From Cydia pomonella (taxonomy: Eukaryota > Arthropoda > Insecta > Lepidoptera > Tortricidae): a DNA stretch of 64,000 nucleotides. Below are positions 53,131-63,928 of this stretch, piece after piece (the first letter of the stretch is position 1; the number at the start of each line of letters is the position of its first letter). A program made the position numbers and the translations under genes. Below the pieces are notes generated by a model, which was given only the letters and a program-made list of their open reading frames with translations, was not told the DNA's origin and ran no database searches. The DNA lies in assembly GCF_033807575.1 (NCBI RefSeq), contig NW_026907807.1:62001-126000 (forward strand), written 5' to 3'.

Positions 53131-53777
53131 GGTATTGTAGCGACACCTATTTAAGGTTTTTTGACGGACACTTTTTGGTACATGGAGATTGTATTCCTTG
53201 CCTCTACCTTCCATAATTTATTGATATAATTCAAACAAAATCCCGCAAAAAAATGCATTATGGTTAAATCCCGCCTCAACAGTATGACCCAGTATGGAAC
53301 CTCTTGTTTAAGTATAAGGTTCCTGCTATAGAACAGTATGTAATATCTGATAGTGACGTCAACATTAGTTTTCCTTTCACGTCAAAATCATTACCGACTT
53401 GTCATAACTGCGGTTAAGCCTTTTGTCACGTTTTTGTCACGTACGTCATGTCACGTCGCCTGTTAGAACGTGACTGTCGTGCAAACACGTTTTTATAAGT
53501 AAAAAAAGATGTTTAAGCCGTTTGGGACTTTATTTCGACGTGAGAGTGTGTATATTACTAGATATACGTTTTTATTGAATTTGTGTTGTTGTTATGTGGT
53601 ATCGAACTTTTTTTTTTAACTTAAAAAAAAAATGTTACTCATTTCGAAAACAAATTCAGTATTAAATTAGAAGCTAGCCTTTGAGCTAACACCAGACATT
53701 GATTAAAATTGGGTCAAATACTTAATTATTTGGATGGATACTTATCAAATATAATTAATTTAATTCATGTTTTTTTT
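53131..53777. other. No feature seen
   Basis: AT-rich, with homopolymer runs near 53,608-53,632. Confidence 0.4.
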
Positions 53778-53920
53778 ATCGTGAGGAAACCTGACTAATC
53801 CCAAGTTTACCCTCTGGGTTGGAAGGTCAGATGGCAGTTACTTTCGTAAAAACTAGTGGCCAAGTGGACGCCAGGCTTTATGAGACGTGGCAAGATGCCG
53901 GGACAACGCGTGGAAGAAGA
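53778..53920 (+). mobile_element. SINE family S1, truncated and internally deleted
   Basis: atcgtgaggaaacctgacta, taccctctgggttggaaggt, ggcagttactttcgtaaaaa, then a jump to agtggacgccaggctt and ccgggacaacgcgtgg. Head missing; one internal deletion. Confidence 0.75.
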
Positions 53921-55299
53921 TATCTGCAAATTTTTATGTCATGTTTCTTTAGATATTTGTAAGCAATATTTTTTTGTACAGTATTGTTACAGGCGTTAAT
54001 AACACCAGCCGCAGTATCGGTTCATTTTAAACCAATCATAAAATCTGTGTCACTCAAATGAACTTAAAACTGCACTACACTCGTCAAATGAAAGTTGAAA
54101 AAATCTCAATAAAAGTCCAACCGGAAAGCCCGAAGCATCATTCGCCAACGTCCACGCGACACTGGTCATGTCACTCGTGACCAGTAAATAAAAAAAACAC
54201 ATGAAAATGACAATTTACTCCAATTTAAACCTTAAACGGTGAGGTATAAAGTCGCAATTCCTTCGTGCGGATTGCGTTTCGAATGTTTTTTGTTTTGTAT
54301 AGTTTTTCATGCACTGTGCAATTACTATTGGACTGGAAAAAGGGAATTCAACTATATTTCGTTAGCATAAGGTTGGTTTTGATAGGGATTGGTTTAGCTG
54401 TCAATAATGATTTGACACTTGTACGCGTTTAATTGAATTTATAAAAAAAGAACTCGATCGTGAAAGGATTTTTACTGACCTAAAAATAGAAATGCCGAAA
54501 AATATTTGGTTAATAAATCTGAAAACATAAGAAGTACAAATCGAACGAATGGTGAATGAATGGAAGTACACACGGGTAAGAATAAAATGACCGTAAATAA
54601 GCAATTTTGCAAAAGATACAGGGTAATTATGTAATGTCTGACTTAACTCAGAGGGGTGAATACCAACGTACGTATGTCGTAAGAACACTTTTGCTCTTGG
54701 GTCGACTTCGAAAATGCCAAAACTCACTTAAAATTCCAGCAGTCACGTGTCGACCTTTTCTATGGAGTAGGTGTATTTTTATCACAGAGAAGTGGACAAA
54801 TTTTATTTGCAATAACATTACACATAATGGATGTATAAAGTGGTGTTAATATAACTAGCTTAAATCTAAAATAGGCCCTTGAGGCATTGTACCAAGGATG
54901 CTGGCGGCATTTCGCGGCGGGATACGGGACTAGATTTTGTATTTGTGACTATCTTTTAATTTAGTTTTCAATCTATTTTAATGTATTGTTTTGTGAATTT
55001 ACGACGAAAGTATTATTATGATTATAGCAAAAAAAAAAATGTTCTAAATACAGGTTTCATTAGGCACAGTATAAATCTGAATTATTACCCGGTCATTGAA
55101 TTAGAAAACCTATTAAATATTATTGCGAAACATGTCGAATCGATATATCGGTCATTTTCAATTTAGTTCGATATTAGATCTGAAATTAGTTTTCATGCTC
55201 CAGCGATACCAAGAGGATTAAATATCCATTTGCTAATTAAATTAGTCTCGAACATTATACGAATAACTATAGTTATTCGTACATAAAAGACACATTACG
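53921..55299. other. No confident feature
   Basis: The longest frame is 108 codons on the minus strand (54,401-54,727), phenylalanine- and isoleucine-rich and unrecognised. An 80-codon plus frame overlaps it at 54,607-54,849. 'gcccttgaggcattgtacca aggatgctgg' near 54,878 may be a LINE tail. Confidence 0.35.
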
Positions 55300-55465
55300 G
55301 CTACGTACGAAGTGCATGGTAGGAGTAAGTAAAACGGTCGCAGCGCATGCGGTGGTGAAAATTGAAACTAACCAAGGATAGCGTCTTTAACATTTCGTAC
55401 AAGTTACATGGCTGGAAATCAAAATATAATTTACGATTACTCCTGAAATATTCAGTTCAGTTATT
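55300..55465 (+). repeat. Interspersed repeat G, copy 1
   Basis: tacgaagtgcatggtaggag, gataGCgtctttaacatt-type block, and tttacgattactcctgaaat are shared in order with 58,855-59,012. Class unknown. Confidence 0.55.
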
Positions 55466-55639
55466 TATTCAGTAACACCATTAAGTGTGTATGAAACATA
55501 ATTATACAATAAATCAATAATCAATATACACATTACATAACATTCCAAAAAAAACTTGAAAATAAACAGAAAAAACTAATTACAACAATCATTAATATTA
55601 TACAACATGTTTAGAACCTTGAATAACATTTATGTATGT

Positions 55640-55880
55640 ATATTCCTAGCCAATTACTCGGCCGACTGAGCTATCGAGACTTCACTCGAGGACAGCGAAT
55701 ATTTCCACCATATACACCTTAAGGGCCTCCTTATCATTTCATCCTCCTTTCACCTTCTTCTTCTCAGTTTTTCCTTTTCATTTTCGAGGCGCCTGCCTGG
55801 TGACCTACCCTAAGACTTTTACACTTTTTAAGCGGCTGACGGAGTTCCAAGTCATATTGGAAATTCACCAATTCCTAGAA
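55640..55880 (-). repeat. tRNA-like SINE, family S3, diverged
   Basis: A reverse A box is visible (complement of ctcgatagctcagtcggccg), and the far end carries 'cggctgacggagttccaagt' as at 1255-1275. A pyrimidine-rich stretch (55,738-55,780) separates them. Confidence 0.45.
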
Positions 55881-56244
55881 TTTCCTGCTGACTGCAATTT
55901 GCACGGATTAGGGCCCATTTTTTTGTTGGTGATTATTTTTTATCAGATTTCTATAAAATTTGTTGGATAGTTGCACCACACCGTATGTCCTAAAAATCTT
56001 CTTCCGACTTACGAAAACGTATGGTATTTTCAAAAATTAACGGAAAATTACATACCTACCTATATTTTTTTGCGGCTAAGTATTTAAGTAGGTATATATT
56101 TCATATTTAAGCAAACACGTTTATTTACATAAAATCTCAGTCAAACCTCACAATCATGTTCAACTTACAACCTAAAATATGAAACTAAAACAATTAAAAT
56201 AACAAACTAAAAATAAAAAATAACTATCCTAATTTTTGTGCCCT
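55881..56244. other. No feature seen
   Basis: AT-rich spacer. Confidence 0.4.
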
Positions 56245-56325
56245 TAATATAGGGTGCCCATCACGCAGACAGCGTTCACGCGCTGAATTGCGATTGCAAT
56301 TCGCTGCGCGGGAAAACTATTTATT
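56245..56325 (-). pseudogene. Retroelement C-terminal fragment, family Q
   Basis: The minus frame reads FPAQRIAIAIQRVNAVCVMG then TLY, closest to the 35,700 copy. Only this tip remains. Confidence 0.5.
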
Positions 56326-56441
56326 AAGCTTTTCAAACCAACCCAATTTTATCCAAATCTATCAAAATAAAAATCTGCCTATCAATCAACCGAAACATAA
56401 AATAGGACTATTGTAACTGGATATATACTACGCCAAATAAA

Positions 56442-56524
56442 TACAGTAAGCTGGAAAGACAACTCACCCCCCTTTAAAACAAGTTTTCATGCAGGGGGTT
56501 CAGTTATCTCTGCAGCTTACTGTA
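56442..56524. mobile_element. Tiny MITE with TA flanks (M13)
   Basis: cagtaagctggaaagacaac and the complement of atctctgcagcttactg face each other, with 'cacccccc' opposite 'gggggtt'. 79 bases between TA dinucleotides; the fold covers nearly all of it. Confidence 0.7.
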
Positions 56525-56880
56525 TAACCATCTTTACTAGTAAATGCTTCATAAAGACATATGGCTGGCTTAGGCAACTGAATCGGGCAGCCAATCAGCA
56601 TGATACGTTCCGCGGTCGAATCACGTGATTGATTTACGAACTAGCCAGGGCTGTCACAATCATGATGGTCCCACAGTTGCTATCATACCGGGTGTAGAGT
56701 GTAACAGGGCCAAAAAAAATAAACTGTAGACTCTCAAACTGACCAATATTTGTTCAGCTACTTTTAAAAATAAGTTGTGTTTTCATGTTTAGCACATTTT
56801 AAAGTATTCTAAGACGTAATGTATTGCAGATTTTGGTGTTTAAAGCATGACAAGCAACGTCAATTACAATGATAATAGCG
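56525..56880. other. No feature seen
   Basis: AT-rich spacer. Confidence 0.4.
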
Positions 56881-57015
56881 TACGGTCACGTCTTAAAATA
56901 TCGATACGGACAAAATGCCAAAAATATGTATACAGTACCCTAATATATGGGCCATAAAATCTCGTATACATATTTTTGGCACTTCGATCGTGTCGATGTT
57001 TTCAGACGTGACTGT
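56881..57015. mobile_element. Hairpin MITE (M14)
   Basis: tacggtcacgtcttaaaata and the complement of ttttcagacgtgactgta are the ends. Inner arms tgccaaaaatatgtatac / gtatacatatttttggca are perfect over 18 bases. 135 bases, non-coding. Confidence 0.8.
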
Positions 57016-57339
57016 ACATTGAAGATAATATTTAATTTGTATGAAAATAATATATACGTATGTATTTTTATTTGATTTGTTATTTGTTGCTGTATGTACC
57101 TACTATTTTTTGCGACAGTAAATTACTTGTTTTTACTTTAAAAAAAATTGGAATTCTAACGATATTTGTTTAAAGTTATTGAACAAAACTGCCATCGTTT
57201 GAGGAGTACGGTCAGTGTTTAAGTTATTTGCTTGTGTTACAGGCCACGCCCGGTATAACATCGTGGGACAGGGTCAGCATGATAGTATTGATAGTATTTT
57301 ATTGTGTATTGTGTGATAGTATTATATCCCTGTTAAATA

Positions 57340-57460
57340 GTGTGGGGTCGGCAACGCACATGTAACTCCTCTGGAGTTGCAGGCGTACATAGGCTTCGGA
57401 GACTGTTTACGATCAGGCGGGCCGTATGCTTGTTTGCCACCGACGTAGATAAAAAAAAAT
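57340..57460 (+). repeat. CR1/Jockey-like LINE 3' tail (family L1t)
   Basis: ggggtcggcaacgcacatgt, ctcctctggagttgcaggcg, ccgtatgcttgtttgccacc and an A run. Confidence 0.75.
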
Positions 57461-57649
57461 AGCTTGAACCTTAGATGGGTCAAAAATTAAAGTTTGTGAG
57501 CGTACTATTAACAGAGATAGTTTAAGTTACATTAGCCAAATTATTAACGTTTTAAATATCTTTTTTTTGTTACAGGTACAATAGGAAAAAAAACTACAGA
57601 ATGCTGAATCAACTGGCAAATAAGGATATAAAATAATACTATTTTTATC

Positions 57650-57800
57650 AAGCAGAAACGTCTGCGAACGATACAAATTTTTTTTATAATAAAAGAAAAA
57701 TTGACGCCTCCGGGAAGACTGAAACTTGAGACCATTGGAACACCGGTCCTATCGCTTCTGATAACTGAGCTACAGACCCTTACAGCAGAGATGTGTGCAA
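57650..57800 (-). repeat. tRNA-like SINE, family S3
   Basis: aagcagaaacgtctgcgaac is shared with 1069-1088. The complement of gataactgagctacagaccc supplies a decayed A box. The B-box region is degenerate. Confidence 0.5.
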
Positions 57801-57971
57801 ATATTTCCATTCCTTCCCTTAATTTGTACTGAAACGCCTTAGGGTAAAATAAGGCATAGTATAGAAAAAAATGAATCTTTTCTATATGCTAATGCTATGT
57901 ATGTCGAATATCAAGTTTTTTCCAGTCATTTTACGTGATTAAAATACTAACTACTATAACTACTAACTATT

Positions 57972-58007
57972 ATAAGTTGTTATATTTTGTATATAACAAC
58001 TTATTGT
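57972..58007. repeat. Short perfect hairpin
   Basis: ataagttgttatat and atataacaacttat pair around a short loop. It directly precedes a (gaattgaat) LINE-like end. Confidence 0.6.
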
Positions 58008-58097
58008 ATCACAAAATTTTGCAAATAAATTGAATTGAATTAACTTGCCAGCATCAGATCTAAAACTCAAAGCAAAAAAAAATATTCGTAGTCCTCA

Positions 58098-58255
58098 GCA
58101 GTGGCAACCCTATTGCGCTGTCCATCAAATCAGCCCGGAATGTTCCGCGTCGCATTTCACGCACACGACACTCGCGACCAACACTCCAGTTAGCTGCAGC
58201 TTTGTATTTGAAACGTGCAAATTTACTGTGTTTGCTGTATTGTTGTTACTTTCAA
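58098..58255 (+). repeat. Direct repeat H, copy 1
   Basis: cagtggcaaccctattgcgc, tcaaatcagcccggaatgtt, ccgcgtcgcatttcacgcac, actcgcgaccaacactccag. It recurs 455 bases downstream with about 15% differences by eye. The 79-codon frame across it is not conserved in copy 2. Confidence 0.7.
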
Positions 58256-58552
58256 AGATTAATTCCGACTTTTTAAGTACCTAGGTATATAAAAATAACT
58301 TTTTTGTATTTTCTTTGTTAGCAGGTATCAGTTGAAAAACAATAGGGATACTTTTTTGTACGGAAAAAAATGATATTAGGGCATTTAAATTACTTTTAGA
58401 TACCTAATACAAAATTGGTAAATATTTATACAAAAAATTTAACTTTCGTGATGAATCCCAAATTACAATTAAGATTATTTTAATTACCATGATATTTGGA
58501 GGTGCGTCGAAAAACAAAACAAATTTTTGGTTTAAAAATTTTAAAATGGCGG

Positions 58553-58710
58553 AAATAGCAACCCTATTCCACTGTCTATCAAATCAGTCCAGAATGTTCC
58601 GCGTCGCATTTCGCACACATGACACTCGCGGCCAACACTCCAGTTAGCTTCAGTTTTGTATTGAAAACATGCGAATTCACTAAGTTTTTGTTGTTGTTAT
58701 TGTCAATTCT
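58553..58710 (+). repeat. Direct repeat H, copy 2
   Basis: aaatagcaaccctattccac, tcaaatcagtccagaatgtt, ccgcgtcgcatttcgcacac, actcgcggccaacactccag. It is followed, after about 145 bases, by repeat G. Confidence 0.7.
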
Positions 58711-58854
58711 TTGTCAATGTCAATTTTTTATGTGTAATTTTTGACGTGAGTACGAGTATATAAGCAGATAGTTAGGTATTTGTCTAAAAAATAACAAGGA
58801 CATTTTACGGATAAATGAGTTTTTAACGTGCACTCATAAAGAAATACAAAATTG

Positions 58855-59012
58855 GGACCGTGCGAAGTGCGTGGTGGGGGGTAAGTAAAGCGATCCCAGC
58901 GCATAAGGTGGTAAAAATTTGAACTAACTGCGGATAGCGTCTTTAACATTACGTACAATTATATGGCTCGAAATGAAACTTTGATTTACGATTACTCCTG
59001 AAATATTCATTT
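58855..59012 (+). repeat. Interspersed repeat G, copy 2
   Basis: gtgcgaagtgcgtggtgggg, ggatagcgtctttaacatta, cgtacaattatatggctcga, tttacgattactcctgaaat, as at 55,300. Confidence 0.55.
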
Positions 59013-59239
59013 AAATTGTATGGTGTAAGGGACCATTGTAATCTGTATGAAATGCTTAATATAACTGACGTATTTATTTTGATAATTGTTAATAATGTAT
59101 CCATGTAAATAGCTTTGCAAATGCCACATATTACGTGATCTTTTTCTAGAAGTTAAGAATGGATATAGTAAGTTATCCTTAAAAGATAGACATTTCACAT
59201 CGCGGACTTTTTTGTAGACCTATGAATGAGAAACAACCC

Positions 59240-59470
59240 CACCATACATTGTGTTGTTATAGCTCAAACGGTTAAGGCAGCGTTTTCGATTAAAGCTCCT
59301 AGCCAGCGTGATTTTTTCCGACAACATCGTTATATTTCAAACAATTTACACAAAACCTTAACAAGTTATATACTTAAGCCTTCCTCAAGAATCACTCTAT
59401 TGATAAATGAAAGTCGTATGAAAATCCGTTCAGTAGTTTTTAGTTTTGGAGTAGTTTTATAAGATGTAGT
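59240..59470 (-). repeat. Interspersed repeat F, copy 2, with tRNA-like fragment
   Basis: cctcaagaatcactctattg, atgaaaatccgttcagtag and gttttggagtagttttata are the reverse of repeat F at 20,740. 'ttatagctcaaacggttaag gcagcg' at 59,258-59,283 on the plus strand looks like an A box, suggesting that F is SINE-related. Confidence 0.45.
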
Positions 59471-59514
59471 GAATTGACGTTTTCCCCTATAATTGCGGAC
59501 ACTAGGTTGCGTGA

Positions 59515-59715
59515 CAGTCGTGCACGCTCCCAGCACGGCTAGCACATGATTACACGCGGGATAACTCGCGCCGCGAGAAACAACAGTCGCGTGTCACAAA
59601 TTTCTATCTCGACCTGTCAGTTTCTCGATTTTGGTAGCATAAGTTGGCAGATCGAGAAAAGAATTCCACGCGAGAGAGCCATCCCGCGCGCGACTTAGCC
59701 AGTGTGGCCATTTAT
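59515..59715 (-). repeat. GC-rich repeat N, reverse copy
   Basis: Shares gcacggctagcacatg (59,533-59,548) with the complement at 62,022-62,037, and 'ggtagcataag' / 'cttatgctacc' plus several 'cgcgagaaa'-type blocks, in the same relative order inverted. Class unknown; possibly a non-autonomous DNA element. Confidence 0.5.
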
Positions 59716-60420
59716 ACTTGGAACAAACTTTTCTTTCGTGGCAACACTGAATCGGTACTAACATAATCGGAAAAATAATGAATAGTCAGCTTTAGAAACG
59801 GAACGTCCCTAGTCACGATAACTTTGTCTCCTTCTCGCAGTATTAAGATTAAAGAAATAGCAAATATTATTTTGAAGTCGGAAATGTCAATGTGTCAATC
59901 ATAATTTGATTCGCTTTGTCGTTACAAGTTGGAGTACATTATTATATCTAAAGATAATTACCTACCTAATAATTAAATACCACTCCTTACGAATGATTGG
60001 TATTGTTTAAAGATAATTGAGATTACCCGAAAGTGTTGGCAAATGAGCTACCATCTTTACAAAGAAGACTGAAGATCTCATGATAATCCCCAACATATCT
60101 TCCTTGTGGCTGGCTAGTTGCTGCACCGCTGGCTTTGAAGATAGATTGATGACATGCACAAGTCTGTCATCAAACACGGCGCCTATACCTAAGCATGCTG
60201 CTGCTGGGCACAGCCATCCTGCCACGGAGGACATAGAAGGGCTCAAGTTGGGAACCTACTCCATACAACGACACTCGAATGTTTAAAACAATGAGTTATT
60301 TTTGCGTGTTTTGTATTTTAGCGATCTATGGATGCAGCGTTAGTTTTTTAAGTTTTCTCATATTGCAAATAGACAAAAACATTAAGTTATTTTATTTACT
60401 CTGACCTCTTTTAGATATTT
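59716..60420. other. No feature seen
   Basis: The opposing 79- and 68-codon frames at 60,007-60,286 are complementary shadows with no recognised product. Confidence 0.4.
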
Positions 60421-60439
60421 AGATTTAAGTACGACTACT

Positions 60440-60715
60440 ACGACTCCCACCGAACGGGCGGAGTCGGATCCGCTGGTCGGATCGCATTTCACATTTATGT
60501 GGCCGCAAGCCGGTCGGCTGCTCGCGGACGCGGAGACGCCTCCGGACGGATTCTATCGCTTCTGCGCTATCCTATAATATATAGGCACATTAAAAATGCG
60601 CTCCGGTGCGGCCTGACTCCAGCCAGTCGGTGGGAATCGTACATTAGGGTGGTAACTACAGAATACTCGTATTACGGCCGTGGCCTTTTGCAAGGTGGAG
60701 GTTGAGTTGGGCTGC
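60440..60715. other. GC-rich segment, unidentified
   Basis: cggagtcggatccgctggtc, ggatcgcatttcac, ctgctcgcggacgcggagac. The 68-codon plus frame (60,499-60,705) is arginine- and glycine-rich without motif. It could be part of a DNA transposon; I cannot place it. Confidence 0.3.
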
Positions 60716-60728
60716 CAGATTCATTATT

Positions 60729-60830
60729 TTGCATTATTTTATTATCTGCGTTTAATAAAATAATGCAAATAGTAACAAAAGTGTACTTAGACACCTACTT
60801 AGGGTAAGTAATAGGTGCCTAAGTACAGTA
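60729..60830. repeat. Two adjacent hairpins
   Basis: tgcattattttatta / taataaaataatgca (60,729-60,766) is a perfect 15-base stem. tgtacttagacacctact / ataggtgcctaagtaca (60,781-60,826) is a second, imperfect one. Confidence 0.65.
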
Positions 60831-60894
60831 GGTGTAGGTTACCTTACCCAATCTGAGGGCTTTCTCCAAAGTTTTAAAATACATTGCGTTTTTG

Positions 60895-61140
60895 TACTAC
60901 TACTACTACTTCACTCGCTCAGTGACCCAAACAAGATCTTGGCCTCTGACGCAAGAGAGCGCCACTCTGCCCTATCCTGCGCCACTTCACGCCAGTTGGT
61001 ATTCCGAGGGCGAACAGGTCTTTTAGGACTTCGTCACTCCAGCGGTATCTGGGACGCCCAGACGGACGTTTTCCACCCGGGTGCACCACATACACTCTTC
61101 TCACAGCACGATCCTCTCCCATCCTCTCTAGGTGGTGCGT
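60895..61140 (-). pseudogene. RTE-like LINE C-terminus (type R-a), frameshifted
   Basis: The minus frame reads RVYVVHPGGKRPSGRPRYRW then SDEVLKDLFALGIP. Near 61,010 one base shifts the frame, after which the family ending continues as TNWREVAQDRAEWRSLASEA and K.LFGSLSE to a stop near 60,920. An (act)n run marks the 3' end. Compared with 6016 it keeps a longer 5' part. Confidence 0.75.
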
Positions 61141-61197
61141 TTTTGTACACATATTATAAATCATTAGTACCCGGATATACCTATAATTAAACCCCAA

Positions 61198-61765
61198 GAC
61201 CGCGGTTTATATCCCACAATCAATTGAAGCACGTGACGAGTTTTTGTACTTAGGTGGTGGTTTATTTAACTATTTGCGTATATATTTTTTAGGTGGTAGG
61301 TTGCATGCATTGACTGTAAAAACACGCGTGTAAGTGTAACAGGTTAGCACTGATTGACTAGCACTTAATTATTTCGTGGATTTTTGTATCAATTAATACG
61401 GATTTCCACAAAGTAATTTCTATTAATCACCCTCCAGTCAATTCGCCATCAAACTGTTTGCTTTGTTGATGTAGTGACACAATCTTAGGCTTTTAATTTT
61501 TCTGTCGGGTTTTCATTTAACTTAAGAGGACAAACAAGTAAATGTGAAAAAATACAATCATTTTGTTATTACCGGCATGATATAGATATAGGTATCTTAT
61601 AAAGCAATACCACGTACCTACACCTTACCTACCTAGCTAACGGACAAATCATAAAACTCAGGATTCATATTAAAATTACACAAAAAATTGCTGTAGTATG
61701 AAATAAATACAAAATATAGAAAATTAACTTTCTTTTAGGATCAAAGTCAACAAAACTTCGACAAA
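61198..61765. other. No feature seen
   Basis: AT-rich, with several 'aggtaggt'-like steps. Confidence 0.4.
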
Positions 61766-61769
61766 ATGT

Positions 61770-62045
61770 GCTTCTCGCGACCCTCTAGCCTCGAAGACAG
61801 TTTCTCTCCTTTTGACGTTGAAACGCGGGATATTTTCTCTCCCATAGTGCACTTGTGCTACGAGTTTCGAGAGTATCCCGCGTGGAACTGTCAAACGACA
61901 AAATTATGTCGCTTTGACATTTGTCCGCGAGACAGCGGGTTGTCGCGCGCGTCTTATGCTACCGATTCGCGAGAAAGCTCTATGTCGCGGCATTTTCTCG
62001 CCTGTCGACTGTCGCGCCCGTCATGTGCTAGCCGTGCAGTGATTA
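61770..62045 (+). repeat. GC-rich repeat N, forward copy
   Basis: Contains cgcgggatattttctctccc and its inverted partner gagagtatcccgcg, then gtcgcgcgcgtcttatgcta and catgtgctagccgtgc at the end. The 94-codon frame (61,766-62,050) is serine/arginine-rich, unrecognised and probably incidental. Confidence 0.5.
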
Positions 62046-62093
62046 TTTAGATTATTTTATTATCTGGACAGGAAGTGTGTATATTCATAGATT

Positions 62094-62190
62094 AAAAAAA
62101 TATATTATAGGACATTATTACACAAATTGACTAAGTCCCACACTACTTAGACAACGATATATATAATATATGAATATTTATAAATACTTT
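62094..62190 (-). mobile_element. SINE family S2, 3' part, reverse
   Basis: attacacaaattgactaagt, cccacactacttagacaacg, atatatataatatatgaata and tttataaatac are the complement of 39,515-39,635. Its left edge is the SINE 3' end; its right edge merges directly with the LINE coding sequence. Confidence 0.8.
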
Positions 62191-63762
62191 ACTGTTGCCA
62201 TTGAACTGGATGAGCTACTGTCAGGTGACGAAGTTGCTCTTGCCATTAAACAACAGCAAAACAAGCGTGCGGCTGGCATCGATTTTATACCAGGAGAACT
62301 GATTAAATACGGCGGCGAGGAATTGCAATCAGCTATGTGGAAACTTTTCGTTCTTATATGGGAAAAGGAACAAGTCCCTCATGACTTCAAGGTATCTCGC
62401 ATAAAGGCGTTATATAAGAACAAAGGCGACCGTTCTGATTGCAATTCTTACCGTGGTATTTCGTTGTTATCGGTCCCCGGGAAAGTCTTTGCTAGAGTTT
62501 TGCTGAACCGCCTAATGGATATATCCGAAAAGCTGCTTCCGGAGACCCAGTTCGGCTTCCGGCCTGACCGAGGCACCTGTGAAGCTATATTCTCAGTGCG
62601 TCAACTGGAAGAGAAAAGCAGAGAACAAGGTCGTCAACTGTTTCTCTGCTTTGTTGACCTCGAGAAGGCATTTGACAGCGTGCCTCGTGAAGCCCTCTGG
62701 ATAGTTCTGGGCAAGCTTGGATGCACGGAGAAGTTTGTAAGGCTAGTGAGACTGCTACATGACGACATGGAGTGCTGCGTTGCTACCGATGACGAACAAT
62801 CGGACTTCTTCCCCGTTACGTGCGGGGTGAAGCAAGGTTGCGTCCTAGCACCCACTCTGTTCGCATTGTATTTTTCTGTCGTAGTCCGAGAAGTCTTACT
62901 CACATGCTCTGAGGGTGTTCGCATCCGCTATCGCATGGACGGAAACATTTTTAACCTGGCCAGATTTAAAGCACGTACGAGAGTCTCATACACAGTGATC
63001 ACAGAGATCATGTATGCAGACGACTTGTGCTTTGTGACTGAGTCCCCGGAAGGCATGCAACAGCTCATGTCCAGTTTCGACGAGTCCTGTCGCAGGTTTG
63101 GGCTCAAGATCAGTGTCAAGAAGACTGAGGTGATGTCGCTGGACGTTGTCGGTCAACAGACACTGGTCGTTAGACTCGGTGAGGACCAGCTGAAGCAGGT
63201 AGACAAGTTCCGCTACCTGGGGAGCACGTTAACATCCAAGTGCGACCTTGATGCTGAAATTAACAGCAGGATCGGGGCTGCGGCTGCAGCTTTTGGCAAG
63301 TTAGACCACAAGGTTCTCAGCTCACACGACTTAAAACTGGCCACTAAGATATCCGTTTATATGGCAGTCTTGCTGCCTAACCTTCTATACTCCGCTGAAA
63401 CGTGGACCGTTTATCGCCGCCATATTCGCATGCTGGACCGATTCCACCTCAGATGCCTACGCAAAATACTGAAGATCCGATGGTCTGATCGTGTTCGGAA
63501 TACCGAAGTGCTGCGTAGAGCAAATGTGGGTGGTATCGAGGTATACCTTATGCGACGTCAGCTTCGTTGGTGCGGTCACGTTTCACGGATGAACGACCAG
63601 CGTGTGGCTAGGCGCATCTCTTATTCTGAGCTTGAGGAAGGCAAGCGGAAACAGGGTGGCCAATTCCTCAGGTACAAAGATGTGCTTAAGCGGCACATGA
63701 AAAAGTGTCGTATAGAGCCCTCGCGATGGGAGCAGCAGATTTCGAAGCTCGTCGGCGCTTAG
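62170..63762 (+). pseudogene. LINE reverse transcriptase (RTE-like), 5'-truncated
   Basis: 530 open codons encode a nearly complete non-LTR reverse transcriptase. Visible motifs: finger region SDCNSYRGISLLSVPGKVFA (residues ~89-108), QFGFRPDRGT (127-136), palm motif A FVDLEKAFDS (161-170) with its catalytic Asp, GVKQGCVLAPTLF (219-231), motif C YADD (282-285) with both catalytic Asp, and the thumb-side step FRYLGSTLTSKCDLDAEINS. This reverse-transcribes the element's own RNA at the target site. The apurinic-type endonuclease that should precede it is absent. The first seven residues (MNIYKYF) are encoded by the adjoining SINE, so the ATG is not the element's own. After WEQQ the frame leaves the family ending and stops. 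Intact catalytic residues suggest recent insertion; mobility is not expected. Confidence 0.9.
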
Positions 63763-63928
63763 AGCTGGACGCCAAGCGCGACGATATAAAAGCCAGACCA
63801 CCCGCGGCTACGCACTATAATTACGAAAATGGTGTGCTCACATGCCCGCAATGTTCGCGAACTTTTAGTAGCAAGATCGGCTACATCAGTCACTTGCGAG
63901 CACACCAGAGACAGCAACGGAGTTGATA
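63735..63928 (+). pseudogene. C-terminal C2H2 zinc-finger tail of the LINE, out of frame
   Basis: A different frame from the RT picks up FEARRRLELDAKRDDIKARP, then ENGVLTCPQCSRTFSSKIGY and ISHLRAHQRQQRS before the stop at 63,924. The finger is C-x2-C-x12-H-x3-H, the layout of a classical C2H2 finger, and such a tail is a known feature of this kind of LINE protein (nucleic-acid binding inferred). The switch from the RT frame lies around 63,735-63,755, most simply a small deletion that shifted the frame. The apparent start at 63,705 overlaps the RT frame and is not meaningful. Confidence 0.75.

Noticed and set aside
54401..54727. 108-codon minus frame as a membrane protein
   Set aside because: Hydrophobic composition is typical of AT-rich antisense frames; no homology is recognised.
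60007..60286. Opposed 79- and 68-codon frames
   Set aside because: They are reverse complements of one stretch, and neither shows a domain.
61766..62050. 94-codon serine/arginine-rich frame
   Set aside because: It coincides with GC-rich repeat N, whose other copy does not preserve the frame.
62634..63119. Minus-strand frames of 96 and 63 codons
   Set aside because: They are antisense shadows of the LINE reverse transcriptase.
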